Below are positions 33,052 to 41,816 of a stretch of 44,928 bases of DNA, one piece after another. A model generated the notes under the pieces. That model did not search any database. It was not told where the DNA came from and saw only the letters and a program-made list of their open reading frames with translations. The number at the start of each line of letters is the position of its first letter. The stretch's first letter is position 1. This DNA is from a virus: the IMG/VR virus record IMGVR_UViG_3300009285_005933, positions 1-44,928 of that record; one strand, written 5' to 3'. Made by a program: the position numbers and the translations under genes.

Positions 33052-33360
33052 CTATGCCACCCCCGCCTGGGCGGTCCAATCTACCCCACCACTCACATTG
33101 ATATTCAGTATGTTGATTAGCCTATCCGTTACGGTGTCATCTGTGCACGCCACAAGCGCCACATCTGTCCCACTCTTCGGAGGGCCACCCGAGGCAAGCA
33201 TCAGGTTCATCGTGATCTCTACTGCTGCCTCATCCAGCCCCTGCGCCTCCAGCTGCGTTTCCAGCCTCGCGGCATTCTCATTGATCGACACTAGCTGCGT
33301 CAGCAGCGTCTGCGCCCTTGCGAGAATCACCCTTCGCGCGGCACAAGTAATCCCAGCCAT
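33052..33360 (-). CDS. Hypothetical protein before TerL, 102 aa
   Basis: Helical N-terminal half (RAQTLLTQLVSINENAARLE) and a C-terminal half with small beta segments. It abuts TerL and follows the membrane-protein genes by 5 nt. Function unknown; a packaging accessory role would fit its place. Confidence 0.6.
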   Translation of the reverse strand: MAGITCAARRVILARAQTLLTQLVSINENAARLETQLEAQGLDEAAVEITMNLMLASGGPPKSGTDVALVACTDDTVTDRLINILNINVSGGVDWTAQAGVA

Positions 33361-33365
33361 CTCTC

Positions 33366-33623
33366 TTACCTCCTCGCGCCTAGCGCGGCTACTAACTGCC
33401 CAAGAGCTTTCAAGTCCCTCGCCATCTCCCGCTGGTCCTGTACCATGGTATCCAGGGAACTCTTAATCACCTCGATCTTACTATCTACCGCCAGGTTGAC
33501 CTTTCTCTCTATTACCCTATCGAGCCCCAAGACCGCGGTTACTGTCAGTACCACCGCCGCTACAACTATTGAAACCACCACCGACAGCCTAACCTCTACC
33601 TTGGATACCTCGATTCCTACCAT
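33366..33623 (-). CDS. Single-pass membrane protein with coiled coil, 85 aa (spanin- or holin-like)
   Basis: One transmembrane segment (about residues 12-34, VVVSIVVAAVVLTVTAVLG) near the N-terminus, then a coiled coil (about 45-78). This is the topology of an inner-membrane spanin subunit or of small hemolysin-type holin-like proteins. ATG with AGGAGGAG upstream. A candidate lysis gene in the late block; not proven. Confidence 0.6.
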   Translation of the reverse strand: MVGIEVSKVEVRLSVVVSIVVAAVVLTVTAVLGLDRVIERKVNLAVDSKIEVIKSSLDTMVQDQREMARDLKALGQLVAALGARR

Positions 33624-33628
33624 TCTCC

Positions 33629-33805
33629 CTACTCCTCCTGCTTACGGCCCGTCATGACCTTCAGCGCCTCTCGAATCGTGTCCACCACAAAGTCGTCCAC
33701 TGGCCAAGGCGTCACCTTCGCTATCTTATCGAGGATATACAGAACCCCAACAGTCTTCAGCCAGTTCGCGCTCACCCATGCCACCACCAGGTCTACGTAT
33801 TCCAT
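33629..33805 (-). CDS. Small amphipathic protein, 58 aa (holin-like candidate)
   Basis: Too short for a 60-residue cut-off. The N-terminal helix (EYVDLVVAWVSANWLKTVG) leads to VLYILDKIAKVTPWPVDDF and a charged tail. SD AAGGAG lies in the palindrome at 33812, 7 nt before the ATG, which firmly supports the start. The next gene follows after 5 nt. Pattern and neighbours suggest a lysis or membrane-linked role. Confidence 0.65.
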   Translation of the reverse strand: MEYVDLVVAWVSANWLKTVGVLYILDKIAKVTPWPVDDFVVDTIREALKVMTGRKQEE

Positions 33806-33811
33806 TTCTCC

Positions 33812-33836
33812 ACTCCTTAAGATATTCTTGAAGAGT
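33812..33836 (-). repeat. 25-bp palindrome element, copy 9
   Basis: On the coding strand: arms ACTCTTCAAGAA and ATCTTAAGGAGT. It starts on the last base of the fibre gene stop and gives the SD of the 58-aa gene. Confidence 0.92.
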
Positions 33837-36800
33837 TAGTTCGCGCAAGCACACTTGGACACTTTGGCCTCCAACACCGAGACCCGCTGCAGCAAATCTT
33901 GGATAAGCAGCGTCTGGGCGTTGGTAATAATACCCGAGTTGAGCTCTCCTTTCTTAGCTAGCGCGGGAGCCAAAAGCCTCTCTATCGGGTAACTCTCCTG
34001 GGCAATAGGGCCAAAGCCCGGCTTCCCATCGGCCTTCCAGGCGTATCGGTATACTCCCATCTTGGCGAATTGCTGCCGAAGCTCGACAATGCTGGACTGG
34101 GGAACCTTCTGGAACTGGGCCTTCAAGGTAGAATCCGAGGAGACAGTAAACGTCGCGGAACCTGCATCGATCTTGCTATACGTAGCGCCTTCATACACCG
34201 AGAGCCCGTATCCTCCATCGTCCCCGCTACCGAAGGTTACATTCCCACTCCCCTCAAAGCGGTGTTGGGTCAGGGTACCTCCAGTATACATAAACCACTT
34301 CCGGTACGCTCCATTCTCATTCCCACTATCGGCATACCAGATATCGCCCAGAGAAAGATTCTTAGCAGTACCGAGATACCCAGCCGTAGCACTAAGGATA
34401 GTATTAGTCGAGATGTCGTTGCTGTAGACTAGGTACTCTTGAACCAACCCTCCCGCGCGAGTGAGTTTGGTGGTATTAACTAAGTTGGTAGCGCTAAAGC
34501 CCCCATTATTTTTAGTTCCATCTCCCACTAGAATGGAGTGTTCCCCCACAAAGAGTACGTCTCCATCCTGCTGCACGGAGATTCTAACCGAGTCCATCGT
34601 AGCTAAGTGGAGTCCTTGAGTATCGGCTACAGCCCCCGCAGAGATTACCATGTCCCCAGCGAGAGCTCCAATCGCAAGCCCCCCAGCGGCCACCCGGTTG
34701 ACCCCAATCTTGGCACTCGACGCGCTATTAGCAAACCGCATCCACGCCGAGGAGTCCCCAAAGGTCCACGCGGCAATCGCGGGCTTTGTCTCACTATAGA
34801 CATCCAGAAGCTCTGCTTGGTCGGTAGCAGCCGTAGTTCCTACCCTCATGCCCTCGGCGTAGATGGTAACCGCGCGCCCTGCAGCCCCTTGGGTAGCGAG
34901 GAACACCGTAGAACCCGTTAGATAATCATTAGCCTTCCGCGTGATTGAGAAGCTTCCCCCAGTGGTATACAGCTCCCAGTTCCTATATTCCGTCGTGCCC
35001 CCGGGGTTGTGCAGTAGTAAGGAAGCTTTGTTAGCCGAAGGCGTCCCCCGCACTTCCATTGGGCCAATCGCAGTCACTGTTCGCTGCGGCACCGCGGTTG
35101 TCGTAGCCCGTTGGAACTCCATGACCGTGGTGGAGTCCGCTCCTACTGGGGTCCACCCAGTAACCCGGAGCCCTCCATCCTTCAGGCCAACCTGCCACAC
35201 ATCATCCGTATCGGGCAAATCCTCAGAGAATAGTATCTTGGGCTCCGTAGGAGCTCCCTCCAGCGAGAGGCCCCCCTTCACATTAGCAACCAACCCACCA
35301 AGATAGGCGCCGTCATCATCGTCGTAGCCCAAGTTAAAGGCTAGCCCCGTAAACGTCCACGAAGCCGCCGATCCGGCGCCATTAGTAATATGAAGCACCG
35401 TATCGCTAGCCGCATCCGCGCTGCTCCGAAGCGTCCAGAGCATATCCCCACCGGCGTTTTCCAGTTGCCACTTCGCCTCGCTAGCCGCAGCGTTCGTATC
35501 CCATATCTGCAAGTTGGGAGTAGTGTTCTTAACCGCCACATCTGGGCGGATCATCAGGTTGGCAATAGCACTCCCACTATAGTCCGAATACATCAGCGTA
35601 TCATTATTTTGGTATATCTGGAAGTCTGGCCCCGTGCCTACCGCCTGCAGGTAGACCCGCTCGTCGCCTCCAGTACTCATCAAGCCAAGATACCCTGTCT
35701 GAATGAGTTGGTTCCCCGCCACCACGATCTTGTCCAACGAAGTATAACTGGTCCCAGCCCCCGTAGGGCTAGCTACCCTAACCGAGTCAAACGCGGTAGT
35801 ACTAATCGCAGTGGTAAGCCCCGTCACCCTCGCCGCAGGAACCGTCCCGTGCAGCAGCACCCCATTCGAGTCCCACCCTGCGACGAACTCACTATCTCCT
35901 TGGGTCATACTAAAGGTGAGAGTTCCGGCTCCAGGGAGATATACCATCTGTACCGTGTTGCCGTAGTCCTCGCGAGCTACCAACCGTAGCTGCGTTGCCC
36001 ACGCCGAAGCGGAGGCAACCTCGATCGCTACAGTAGAGTCATTAACCCCGCCCGCGCGCTCCCCAAGCTGGAGCTTAGCATAAGCCCCCGAGGGCTGCGC
36101 GGTCCCGCGGATCTTTGCATTAGTACTCCCATCGAGAATCAGCACGCTGTCTACAATAGCGGCCTTGATCGTGGGCTGGAGCTTTCTAACATACTGCCCA
36201 GTACCCGTCGAGTAGAAGTCTGCAACAAAGGAGTCCAGAACCGCGGCTCTCGGCTGCGCCCCAATGCTATCCCGGGCCCCCGCCGCTGTCGCCGCCCGGT
36301 ATACCCCTCTCCCAATGACTCCCATGGAGTACTTCGCCGCGGTATCCAAGTCGGCGTCCCAAGCCTGCACGTTAGTCCCAATTGCAAGACCAAGGTTAGT
36401 CCTAGCCGCCGAGAAGTCCGCCGAACCAAGCAACGTTTGAACATTGGCACTTGGGGTGATTCCAGCATAGGTAGTGAGATCGGCATCATACGCCTGAACG
36501 TCAGTTCCCACTACCACATCCAGCGAGTCCCGAATCGCGGCGAAGGTAGCCCCCTTAAGAATGGACTTTCCTTTAGCTCCCGCCGCGAAGGACGCCAGCG
36601 TGTCCAAGTCTGCGTCCCATGCCTCAACATCCACTCCCGCTACCACATCAAGGCTATCTCGAGCAGCAGTGTAGGTTGCTGCCTTGTTAAACCCCTGAAT
36701 GTTAGCGCTCGGGGTGATAGCGCCCCATAGGTCTAAGTCACTATCTTTCCTCTGCAGGCTATCCCCAATCACACTAACCCGCATGAACGCGCCAGTACCA

Positions 36801-39800
36801 AGGCTCCCCGCGATAAATAGGTCCTTCGGAGCCCCAGTCAACTTAAGCGTTCCAGTCGTGCTAATTGGCCCCCCGGTGATTCCACTATCGCTAGCCACAT
36901 TCGTAACAGTTCCAGCTCCAGCCGCGGCCATTTGAGAGAGCACCCATCCCCGGTTGGCAACCTGTAGCGACTCCGCTGGGTCCACTGCAACGAATAGGCG
37001 CTGTGCGCGGGTGGTATCAGTCACCGCGTCCCCCAGTGTCGCCCCGCCGGTCTGCCAGGTGCCGCCCTCGCCGTCGAGAATCCAGACGGTGGTGTTGTAG
37101 TTGCGGATAGAGAACAGGTTGCCGTTTGCCGCTACAGCCTGACCACCCGCGCCGCCATTAGTGACAGCGACGTTGGCGTTAATGATACCGTAGCCCGCCG
37201 TTGATTTAGTGGTGTTTGCAGCCTCTCCCAGATAGCCGATCAAACTCAGGGCATACCCAGCAATGCCAGCACTGTCTTTGTATCCACGGATCTGAAGGCC
37301 GCCCGATGTGTCCTCGGCCTTACGGAAATCTCCCCAGGTGGTCGCATCAGCGTCACCAGTGAACGGGTGTGCTACCTCTGATGCTTGAAATGTCAAAGCG
37401 TTATCGTCGTTAGCTCCCTGCGCCACGAGCAGCGACGGCCCAGCGGCGAAGGCGGAGGCCGTAGCGGTGCCGATGAGGACGGGACCACCTTTCTGTAGCG
37501 CCAAAATATCTGTGCCAGATTGAGGATCACCATCAGCAGCAGCACTAACAGTGAAGTTCATGTCCCCGTAAACATTGCGATTGGTCGAGATGGACCAGTT
37601 GCGAGCATCTGGTTGTGCTGCAACTGTAGTATACATTCGCAACACAGTTCTACCGGGACTAGTAACCCTCATGCCGTCAATAGTGGCCGTAACGACATCC
37701 AATGGGTAGCCCGGGCTCACCGTCCCGATGCCGACGTTGCCGCTGCCCAGGACGGTGACGAGGTTGGTGCCGTAGTTATCTAACTGCATCACCGTTTCGG
37801 AAGCGTCAAGAGCTTGCCAGCCAGTGCTGCCATTAGTTTTACCACCACGGATGTTGATAGCAGGTCTGGTGTCAGCGGGATTAATTGATCCAATAATTCC
37901 AGTTAGCACCATACCAGTGCCGTCGTCATCCGATAAGCCCCACAGACGAACACCTCCCACTGTATCGCTAACTGGATCTATGTGTAGTAGTGCATTGGTT
38001 GGCGCTAAGGCCGTCATCCCATGCACTATATCCGCATCCGTCAGGCTGAAGTTCCCATCCCGCAGGTCTAGCTTGCTCGCGGGAGCAGCGATACCGATGC
38101 CGACGCCAGTAGAGGTAACAGATGCTATCAGCGTTCCTGTGCGTGTCGCGTTGTTGGCTGCGGCGTATAAATTGATCGCCGTAGCTGCATTTGTACTAGC
38201 GTCACCCCCACCCAGGCTGACGACATTCGTCGCTGTTCCACCAAAGCCAAGTAGCGTCGAAAAACCTTCAGTCTCCGTCCCACTATCGTAGTTCGGAGTG
38301 ACCAGCTGGAAGTACTTGTTTGCATCATCAGTAGAGACATTTGATCCTGTAATTATGCCAGAACCACCTACGAAGTTAATATCTCCTGCTGCTGTAATGC
38401 TGACTGCCGGGTTCGGCGACCCGTCGCTGGCGCTCAGTTCCGAGTGCCGATGGAGCGCGTCCGCCATCGAGTCGTCCCGCAGCGTATTCAAGTTCGCCAT
38501 CGACCCAGTGTAAGCGACACCCCCGAGCTTGAAGTTCGTCGCCGTGCTAATGTTGGCTGATGCCGCCGTCAGCCCTGTCGTGAACGTGCTCGCAATCGTC
38601 GAGGTCAGCCCCGCCGGGAACGTCGCCAGACCGGTCAGCGTCGAGGTCCCCGTTACCTTCAGCGTCGAGGCCGTCAAGCCGCCCGTGAACGCCGGCGCTA
38701 GAGCGCTCGTCACTGGGCCATCGAGATTCGTAGTGCCCGTTACCTTGATCGAGGAGGCAGTCAGTCCCCCAGAGAAGCTCGGTGCGAGGGCACTCGTCAC
38801 TGGGCCATCGAGATTGGTCGTCCCAGTTACCGTAATACTGGAGGCAGTCAACCCCCCACTGAAAGCAGGCGCCAGCATCGAGGTGACCGGCCCAGTCAGT
38901 TGTAGGCTAGCGATCTTCGCGTGGTTCGCGGTCAACCCCCCGCTAAACACTGGGGCCAACGCAAACGTCGCGGGGCCCGCAGACTGTAGACTCGCTATCT
39001 TTGCGTGGTTAGCCGTCAAGCCCCCGCTGAACACCGGAGCTAGTGCGAACGTAGCGGGACCAGTAGCCTGAAGACTTGTGACCTTCGCATGGCTCGCGGA
39101 GAGACCCCCAGTGAAACTGGGGGCTAAGGCACTCGTAATAGGCCCCACAAAGTTCATCGTGCCAATGAATCTTGTAGTGCCCTTAATCGTATCTGGGGTG
39201 ACTGAAGTAGCCGCTATTGTCTGCCCCGCGGGAATTACCAATCCCCCATCGGCCCTCACCACTCCCGAGAATACCAATGAGTCAACCGTAGAATCCTCAA
39301 AGCGAATCCGAATACCCCCCACGATGCCTATCACCGCTCCATCAGTAACCTGAATAGAGTCTGCGGTAAAGAGTACCGTGTCCAGCGCGGAGTTCCCAAA
39401 GGTTACCTTCCCCTGCGTAGTAAGCAGCCTAACCGCCGCAGAGTCCAGAAAGACCAACCCATTAACACTGTCTACCTGAATCGCCCCATGGTTATTTCTC
39501 AGGGAGTCCCCAAAGGCTACCCTCAACAGAGTAACCGAAGTGTCTCCTACGATAAGCTTAAGCGCGGTTACCGAGTCCACCAGCGCTTGCCGAATACTAT
39601 CACTCGTGTCCGATAGAACTCCGCGAATCTCCAACATCGAGTCGGGAAGCGCTACGCCGGTCACGCTACTACGAATAGCACTCGCTGTATCCGCGAGCTC
39701 TGGCCGTCTAATCGCGGTCCCACCCCACTGAGCATAAACGCTAGTAGCCCCCAACACCAAGGCTACCAGCGCACTCTTCAAGAAATTCTTATAGAGTCTC

Positions 39801-39802
39801 AT
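33836..39802 (-). CDS. Giant tail fibre with signal peptide and S74 chaperone domain, 1988 aa
   Basis: The N-terminus (RLYKNFLKSALVALVLG, then TSVYA-Q) is a model Sec signal peptide, unusual for a virion fibre. Residues about 215-395 are six tandem 28-29-residue repeats; about 1020-1170 are repeats of the type ITPSANxQ and VxAWDADLDT. The C-terminus (about 1885-1985) has SSDSTLK and a final coiled coil, the intramolecular chaperone of Peptidase_S74 type, which trimerises and self-cleaves at the Ser-Asp step. ATG at 39802 has AAGGAG 8 nt upstream. Codons 2-10 are a palindrome element. Likely receptor-binding. Confidence 0.85.
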   Translation of the reverse strand: MRLYKNFLKSALVALVLGATSVYAQWGGTAIRRPELADTASAIRSSVTGVALPDSMLEIRGVLSDTSDSIRQALVDSVTALKLIVGDTSVTLLRVAFGDSLRNNHGAIQVDSVNGLVFLDSAAVRLLTTQGKVTFGNSALDTVLFTADSIQVTDGAVIGIVGGIRIRFEDSTVDSLVFSGVVRADGGLVIPAGQTIAATSVTPDTIKGTTRFIGTMNFVGPITSALAPSFTGGLSASHAKVTSLQATGPATFALAPVFSGGLTANHAKIASLQSAGPATFALAPVFSGGLTANHAKIASLQLTGPVTSMLAPAFSGGLTASSITVTGTTNLDGPVTSALAPSFSGGLTASSIKVTGTTNLDGPVTSALAPAFTGGLTASTLKVTGTSTLTGLATFPAGLTSTIASTFTTGLTAASANISTATNFKLGGVAYTGSMANLNTLRDDSMADALHRHSELSASDGSPNPAVSITAAGDINFVGGSGIITGSNVSTDDANKYFQLVTPNYDSGTETEGFSTLLGFGGTATNVVSLGGGDASTNAATAINLYAAANNATRTGTLIASVTSTGVGIGIAAPASKLDLRDGNFSLTDADIVHGMTALAPTNALLHIDPVSDTVGGVRLWGLSDDDGTGMVLTGIIGSINPADTRPAINIRGGKTNGSTGWQALDASETVMQLDNYGTNLVTVLGSGNVGIGTVSPGYPLDVVTATIDGMRVTSPGRTVLRMYTTVAAQPDARNWSISTNRNVYGDMNFTVSAAADGDPQSGTDILALQKGGPVLIGTATASAFAAGPSLLVAQGANDDNALTFQASEVAHPFTGDADATTWGDFRKAEDTSGGLQIRGYKDSAGIAGYALSLIGYLGEAANTTKSTAGYGIINANVAVTNGGAGGQAVAANGNLFSIRNYNTTVWILDGEGGTWQTGGATLGDAVTDTTRAQRLFVAVDPAESLQVANRGWVLSQMAAAGAGTVTNVASDSGITGGPISTTGTLKLTGAPKDLFIAGSLGTGAFMRVSVIGDSLQRKDSDLDLWGAITPSANIQGFNKAATYTAARDSLDVVAGVDVEAWDADLDTLASFAAGAKGKSILKGATFAAIRDSLDVVVGTDVQAYDADLTTYAGITPSANVQTLLGSADFSAARTNLGLAIGTNVQAWDADLDTAAKYSMGVIGRGVYRAATAAGARDSIGAQPRAAVLDSFVADFYSTGTGQYVRKLQPTIKAAIVDSVLILDGSTNAKIRGTAQPSGAYAKLQLGERAGGVNDSTVAIEVASASAWATQLRLVAREDYGNTVQMVYLPGAGTLTFSMTQGDSEFVAGWDSNGVLLHGTVPAARVTGLTTAISTTAFDSVRVASPTGAGTSYTSLDKIVVAGNQLIQTGYLGLMSTGGDERVYLQAVGTGPDFQIYQNNDTLMYSDYSGSAIANLMIRPDVAVKNTTPNLQIWDTNAAASEAKWQLENAGGDMLWTLRSSADAASDTVLHITNGAGSAASWTFTGLAFNLGYDDDDGAYLGGLVANVKGGLSLEGAPTEPKILFSEDLPDTDDVWQVGLKDGGLRVTGWTPVGADSTTVMEFQRATTTAVPQRTVTAIGPMEVRGTPSANKASLLLHNPGGTTEYRNWELYTTGGSFSITRKANDYLTGSTVFLATQGAAGRAVTIYAEGMRVGTTAATDQAELLDVYSETKPAIAAWTFGDSSAWMRFANSASSAKIGVNRVAAGGLAIGALAGDMVISAGAVADTQGLHLATMDSVRISVQQDGDVLFVGEHSILVGDGTKNNGGFSATNLVNTTKLTRAGGLVQEYLVYSNDISTNTILSATAGYLGTAKNLSLGDIWYADSGNENGAYRKWFMYTGGTLTQHRFEGSGNVTFGSGDDGGYGLSVYEGATYSKIDAGSATFTVSSDSTLKAQFQKVPQSSIVELRQQFAKMGVYRYAWKADGKPGFGPIAQESYPIERLLAPALAKKGELNSGIITNAQTLLIQDLLQRVSVLEAKVSKCACAN
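38610..39160 (-). repeat. Six tandem ~28-residue repeats in the fibre gene
   Basis: Each unit contains LAPxFxGGL followed by TAxxxKI or SSIKVTG and ends near GP. Units 2 and 3 are nearly identical, which suggests recent expansion. They should form a long, thin shaft. Confidence 0.75.
39773..39797 (-). repeat. 25-bp palindrome element, copy 10, encoding the fibre signal-peptide n-region
   Basis: On the coding strand: arms ACTCTATAAGAA and TTCTTGAAGAGT. It begins 5 nt inside the gene and encodes RLYKNFLKS-like residues, parallel to LLKNILKS encoded by copy 1. Confidence 0.85.
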
Positions 39803-39814
39803 CAGCGGGGCTCC

Positions 39815-40237
39815 TTAGTAGGTACGATTCAGCTGAGGATCACGGACTACTGTAGCCGCACCATTAGCAGTAAATCCGCGGAAGATGAAGCGAAGCCTTC
39901 GAGAGACTGGCACGGAGGGCTGCCAAAGCACCTTCCCCGATGCCGTCACCGCGAGAGAGTCTACCCGAACCCACGAGGTGTCGTTCCCCGCCTGGGCTAC
40001 GATGTAGACTTTCACCGAGTCTCCTCCGAGTACGCAGGAGATGCTATTGTAGGCGAGGGGGCCCCAGGTATTAGTCGTATCTTTCCCAGTGGCCCCAATC
40101 ACCCTTAGCACGGTACTATCAGCGGTAGCGGAGCCCCGATAGAGCTTATTCGTGACAATATCGGGGGGCTGAGCAGCAGCAGAGACAGCCAGAAGCAAGG
40201 CTACCCCTCCAAGCCAGTACGCGAAAGGCTTGCTCAT
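39815..40237 (-). CDS. Exported protein with signal peptide, 140 aa
   Basis: MSKPFAYWLGGVALLLAVSAAAQ is a clear Sec signal peptide with AAA-Q cleavage. The mature protein is beta-rich and Thr/Val-rich (STVLRVIGATGKDTTNTWGP, SVKVYIVAQAGNDTSWVRV), like a small Ig or jelly-roll domain. ATG with GAGGGA upstream. It lies between a lipoprotein and the signal-bearing fibre, so the three may act together at the cell surface. Confidence 0.7.
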   Translation of the reverse strand: MSKPFAYWLGGVALLLAVSAAAQPPDIVTNKLYRGSATADSTVLRVIGATGKDTTNTWGPLAYNSISCVLGGDSVKVYIVAQAGNDTSWVRVDSLAVTASGKVLWQPSVPVSRRLRFIFRGFTANGAATVVRDPQLNRTY

Positions 40238-40238
40238 C

Positions 40239-40760
40239 TTAGCTTCCCTCAGTTATGATGGTACCTCGTGCGATAGTGGGACGGGCCTCGGAGATTCGAC
40301 GAATCTCGGGGATTGCCCACTCCAGAAGAGCCTGGTATGTAGCAATTCCTGCGGGAGGAGTCACATCTTTGTTGAGCGGCACGGCCGCATCGCCGTCTCG
40401 GAACACCCAATGGAGGCGGAGAGCTACCTTGAGGGGACCGCTGCGCACGATCACCCGCTCGTCGTAGCTTGCGCGAGAGATAGTAGAATCCTTGGCCGCA
40501 AAGGTCTCCACTAGCTCCAGCGCGCCCAAGTATTCTTCGGGCAATGCCCTCCCAAGCATTACCTCGACGGGGCTAACCGCGGAGTCCAGCGGGGTTCTGG
40601 TAAGCACGATAAAGCGGTGCTGCACCGTGCCGCTCTCTTGGAGAAGATGAGTAGCCACAAACAGGGAGTCCTCGGCAACGACTAGGGGACGTCGCTCGCT
40701 TTGCTCGCCGGAGCAAGCAACGAGTAGTACTACGCAGAGGAGGGAGGATAACTTCTTCAC
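40239..40760 (-). CDS. Lipoprotein, 173 aa
   Basis: The N-terminus MKKLSSLLCVVLLVAC has a basic start, a hydrophobic core and a lipobox LVAC, with the acylated Cys followed by SGE. The mature part has mixed strands and helices (LFVATHLLQ, HRFIVLTRTPLDSA, QALLEWAIPEIRRIS) with no known domain. GTG start overlaps the TerS stop (GTGA), with CAGGAG upstream. Phage lipoproteins often block receptors or DNA entry of rivals, which fits its place beside the fibre, but this is inference. Confidence 0.75.
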   Translation of the reverse strand: MKKLSSLLCVVLLVACSGEQSERRPLVVAEDSLFVATHLLQESGTVQHRFIVLTRTPLDSAVSPVEVMLGRALPEEYLGALELVETFAAKDSTISRASYDERVIVRSGPLKVALRLHWVFRDGDAAVPLNKDVTPPAGIATYQALLEWAIPEIRRISEARPTIARGTIITEGS

Positions 40761-41263
40761 GCTGCAATCTCCTGGAACTCCACTACGAGGGGTTCCTCTA
40801 TAGAGTTGTGGTTGCGTGCGCGGGCCTTAATCTCCTCGATCTTCTCAGAGGTAAGGAACCCATGCGCCACGGCGGCTTGGACCTTCTGAACCCTACCGTA
40901 CCCCGCGCGAGATAGCAAATCGCAGGCTACCTGAACCCGGAGCTTGATCGGGGCGTCTGGAGCATCCCGGACTTCTTGTAGGAGCTCCAGACTCCTCACG
41001 GCGTCTTCCTGAAGCGCCTCCATCACGTCGATAGTAGCCCCGTCCGCTTGAGCCTGGAGCATCTCCAAACGCCGCTGGACGATGGGGCTACTCAATACAT
41101 CATGCACATTCTGGGGGGTTCGCCCGGTGATCTGGGCAATATCCCGCTGGTGAAGCCCCAGCGCCGCGAGACGGATCATCTCGTGGTGGGTCTGCTGGAT
41201 CTTCTGGACAGCATATCCGGTACCCGCGTCCACTTGGAGTACCGTGGGGGAAGTCCGGGACAT
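40757..41263 (-). CDS. Terminase small subunit (candidate)
   Basis: 168 aa. An N-terminal HTH (HHEMIRLAALGLHQRDIAQI, then GRTPQNVHDVLSS) is followed by a helical oligomerisation region (QEDAVRSLELLQEV) and LRVQVACDLLSRAGYGRV, as in many phage TerS proteins that recognise the packaging site. It is near the head of the late block. It is far from TerL, so the call rests on domain pattern. Confidence 0.65.
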   Translation of the reverse strand: MSRTSPTVLQVDAGTGYAVQKIQQTHHEMIRLAALGLHQRDIAQITGRTPQNVHDVLSSPIVQRRLEMLQAQADGATIDVMEALQEDAVRSLELLQEVRDAPDAPIKLRVQVACDLLSRAGYGRVQKVQAAVAHGFLTSEKIEEIKARARNHNSIEEPLVVEFQEIAA

Positions 41264-41266
41264 AGT

Positions 41267-41650
41267 CTAGCTCGCTCTGGTTACCAATTCCGCGAGGAAG
41301 GCGGGGGTGGGCCACTGTGTCGAGAAGTAGATCGCGCGGTGGGACAAGAGAGGCACGCCGGGCGGAGTCTCAAAGAGATAGCTAACCCGCGCGGAAAGGT
41401 ATCTGCGCGGAAGCTCATCTGAGATTCCCGCGGCCTTCCCCATCTCTCGCCACGGAGACTCCAGGTCATTTAGCCAGGCCATCAACTCATGTCGGGGGGT
41501 CTCTCGGGAGTGGATTAGGATAACCTCAAACACGTCTGCGTAGGCGTGGAGCGCGGGAATAAGGTTACGCGCGGGAGCCTTACTCCTCTCTCCCTCTCCC
41601 TCCCACATTGTTCCCTCTACCTCTATCGCGACTCGCTTCATTGGAGTCAC
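41267..41650 (-). CDS. HAD-like protein lacking the nucleophile Asp
   Basis: 127 aa. The start (KRVAIEVEGTMWEGEG) aligns with the HAD motif DxDGT but both Asp are Glu. It is followed by LIPALHAYADVFEVILIHSR, resembling HAD motif II with Ser. Many phage HAD-like phosphatases have this size. With the nucleophile changed it may bind but not hydrolyse phosphate. GTG start with GGGAG at 8 nt. It is the first gene of the late block, about 95 nt from promoter P2. Confidence 0.55.
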   Translation of the reverse strand: MTPMKRVAIEVEGTMWEGEGERSKAPARNLIPALHAYADVFEVILIHSRETPRHELMAWLNDLESPWREMGKAAGISDELPRRYLSARVSYLFETPPGVPLLSHRAIYFSTQWPTPAFLAELVTRAS

Positions 41651-41750
41651 TACTAGTCTCCCTTCCCAGGACGTTGTTCGCTACACTCACCGGACCTTCC
41701 GGTTGAGCCCCGCCTCCACCCTCTCCCTTAGTCCTTCTCTCTCTATCTTA

Positions 41751-41779
41751 AATATAAACTCTCCTTCCCAAGTTGTCAA
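41751..41779 (-). promoter_or_regulatory. Promoter P2 for the late block (TTGACA, 17 nt, TATATT)
   Basis: On the - strand -35 is 41779-41774 and -10 is 41756-41751, separated by 17 nt. It is the only - strand match seen and faces the whole 26-kb virion block. The leader to the first gene is about 95 nt and purine-rich. Confidence 0.85.
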
Positions 41780-41816
41780 ATCCTATTTTTCCCGGGTTCC
41801 CGTCTAGCTCCCCCTT

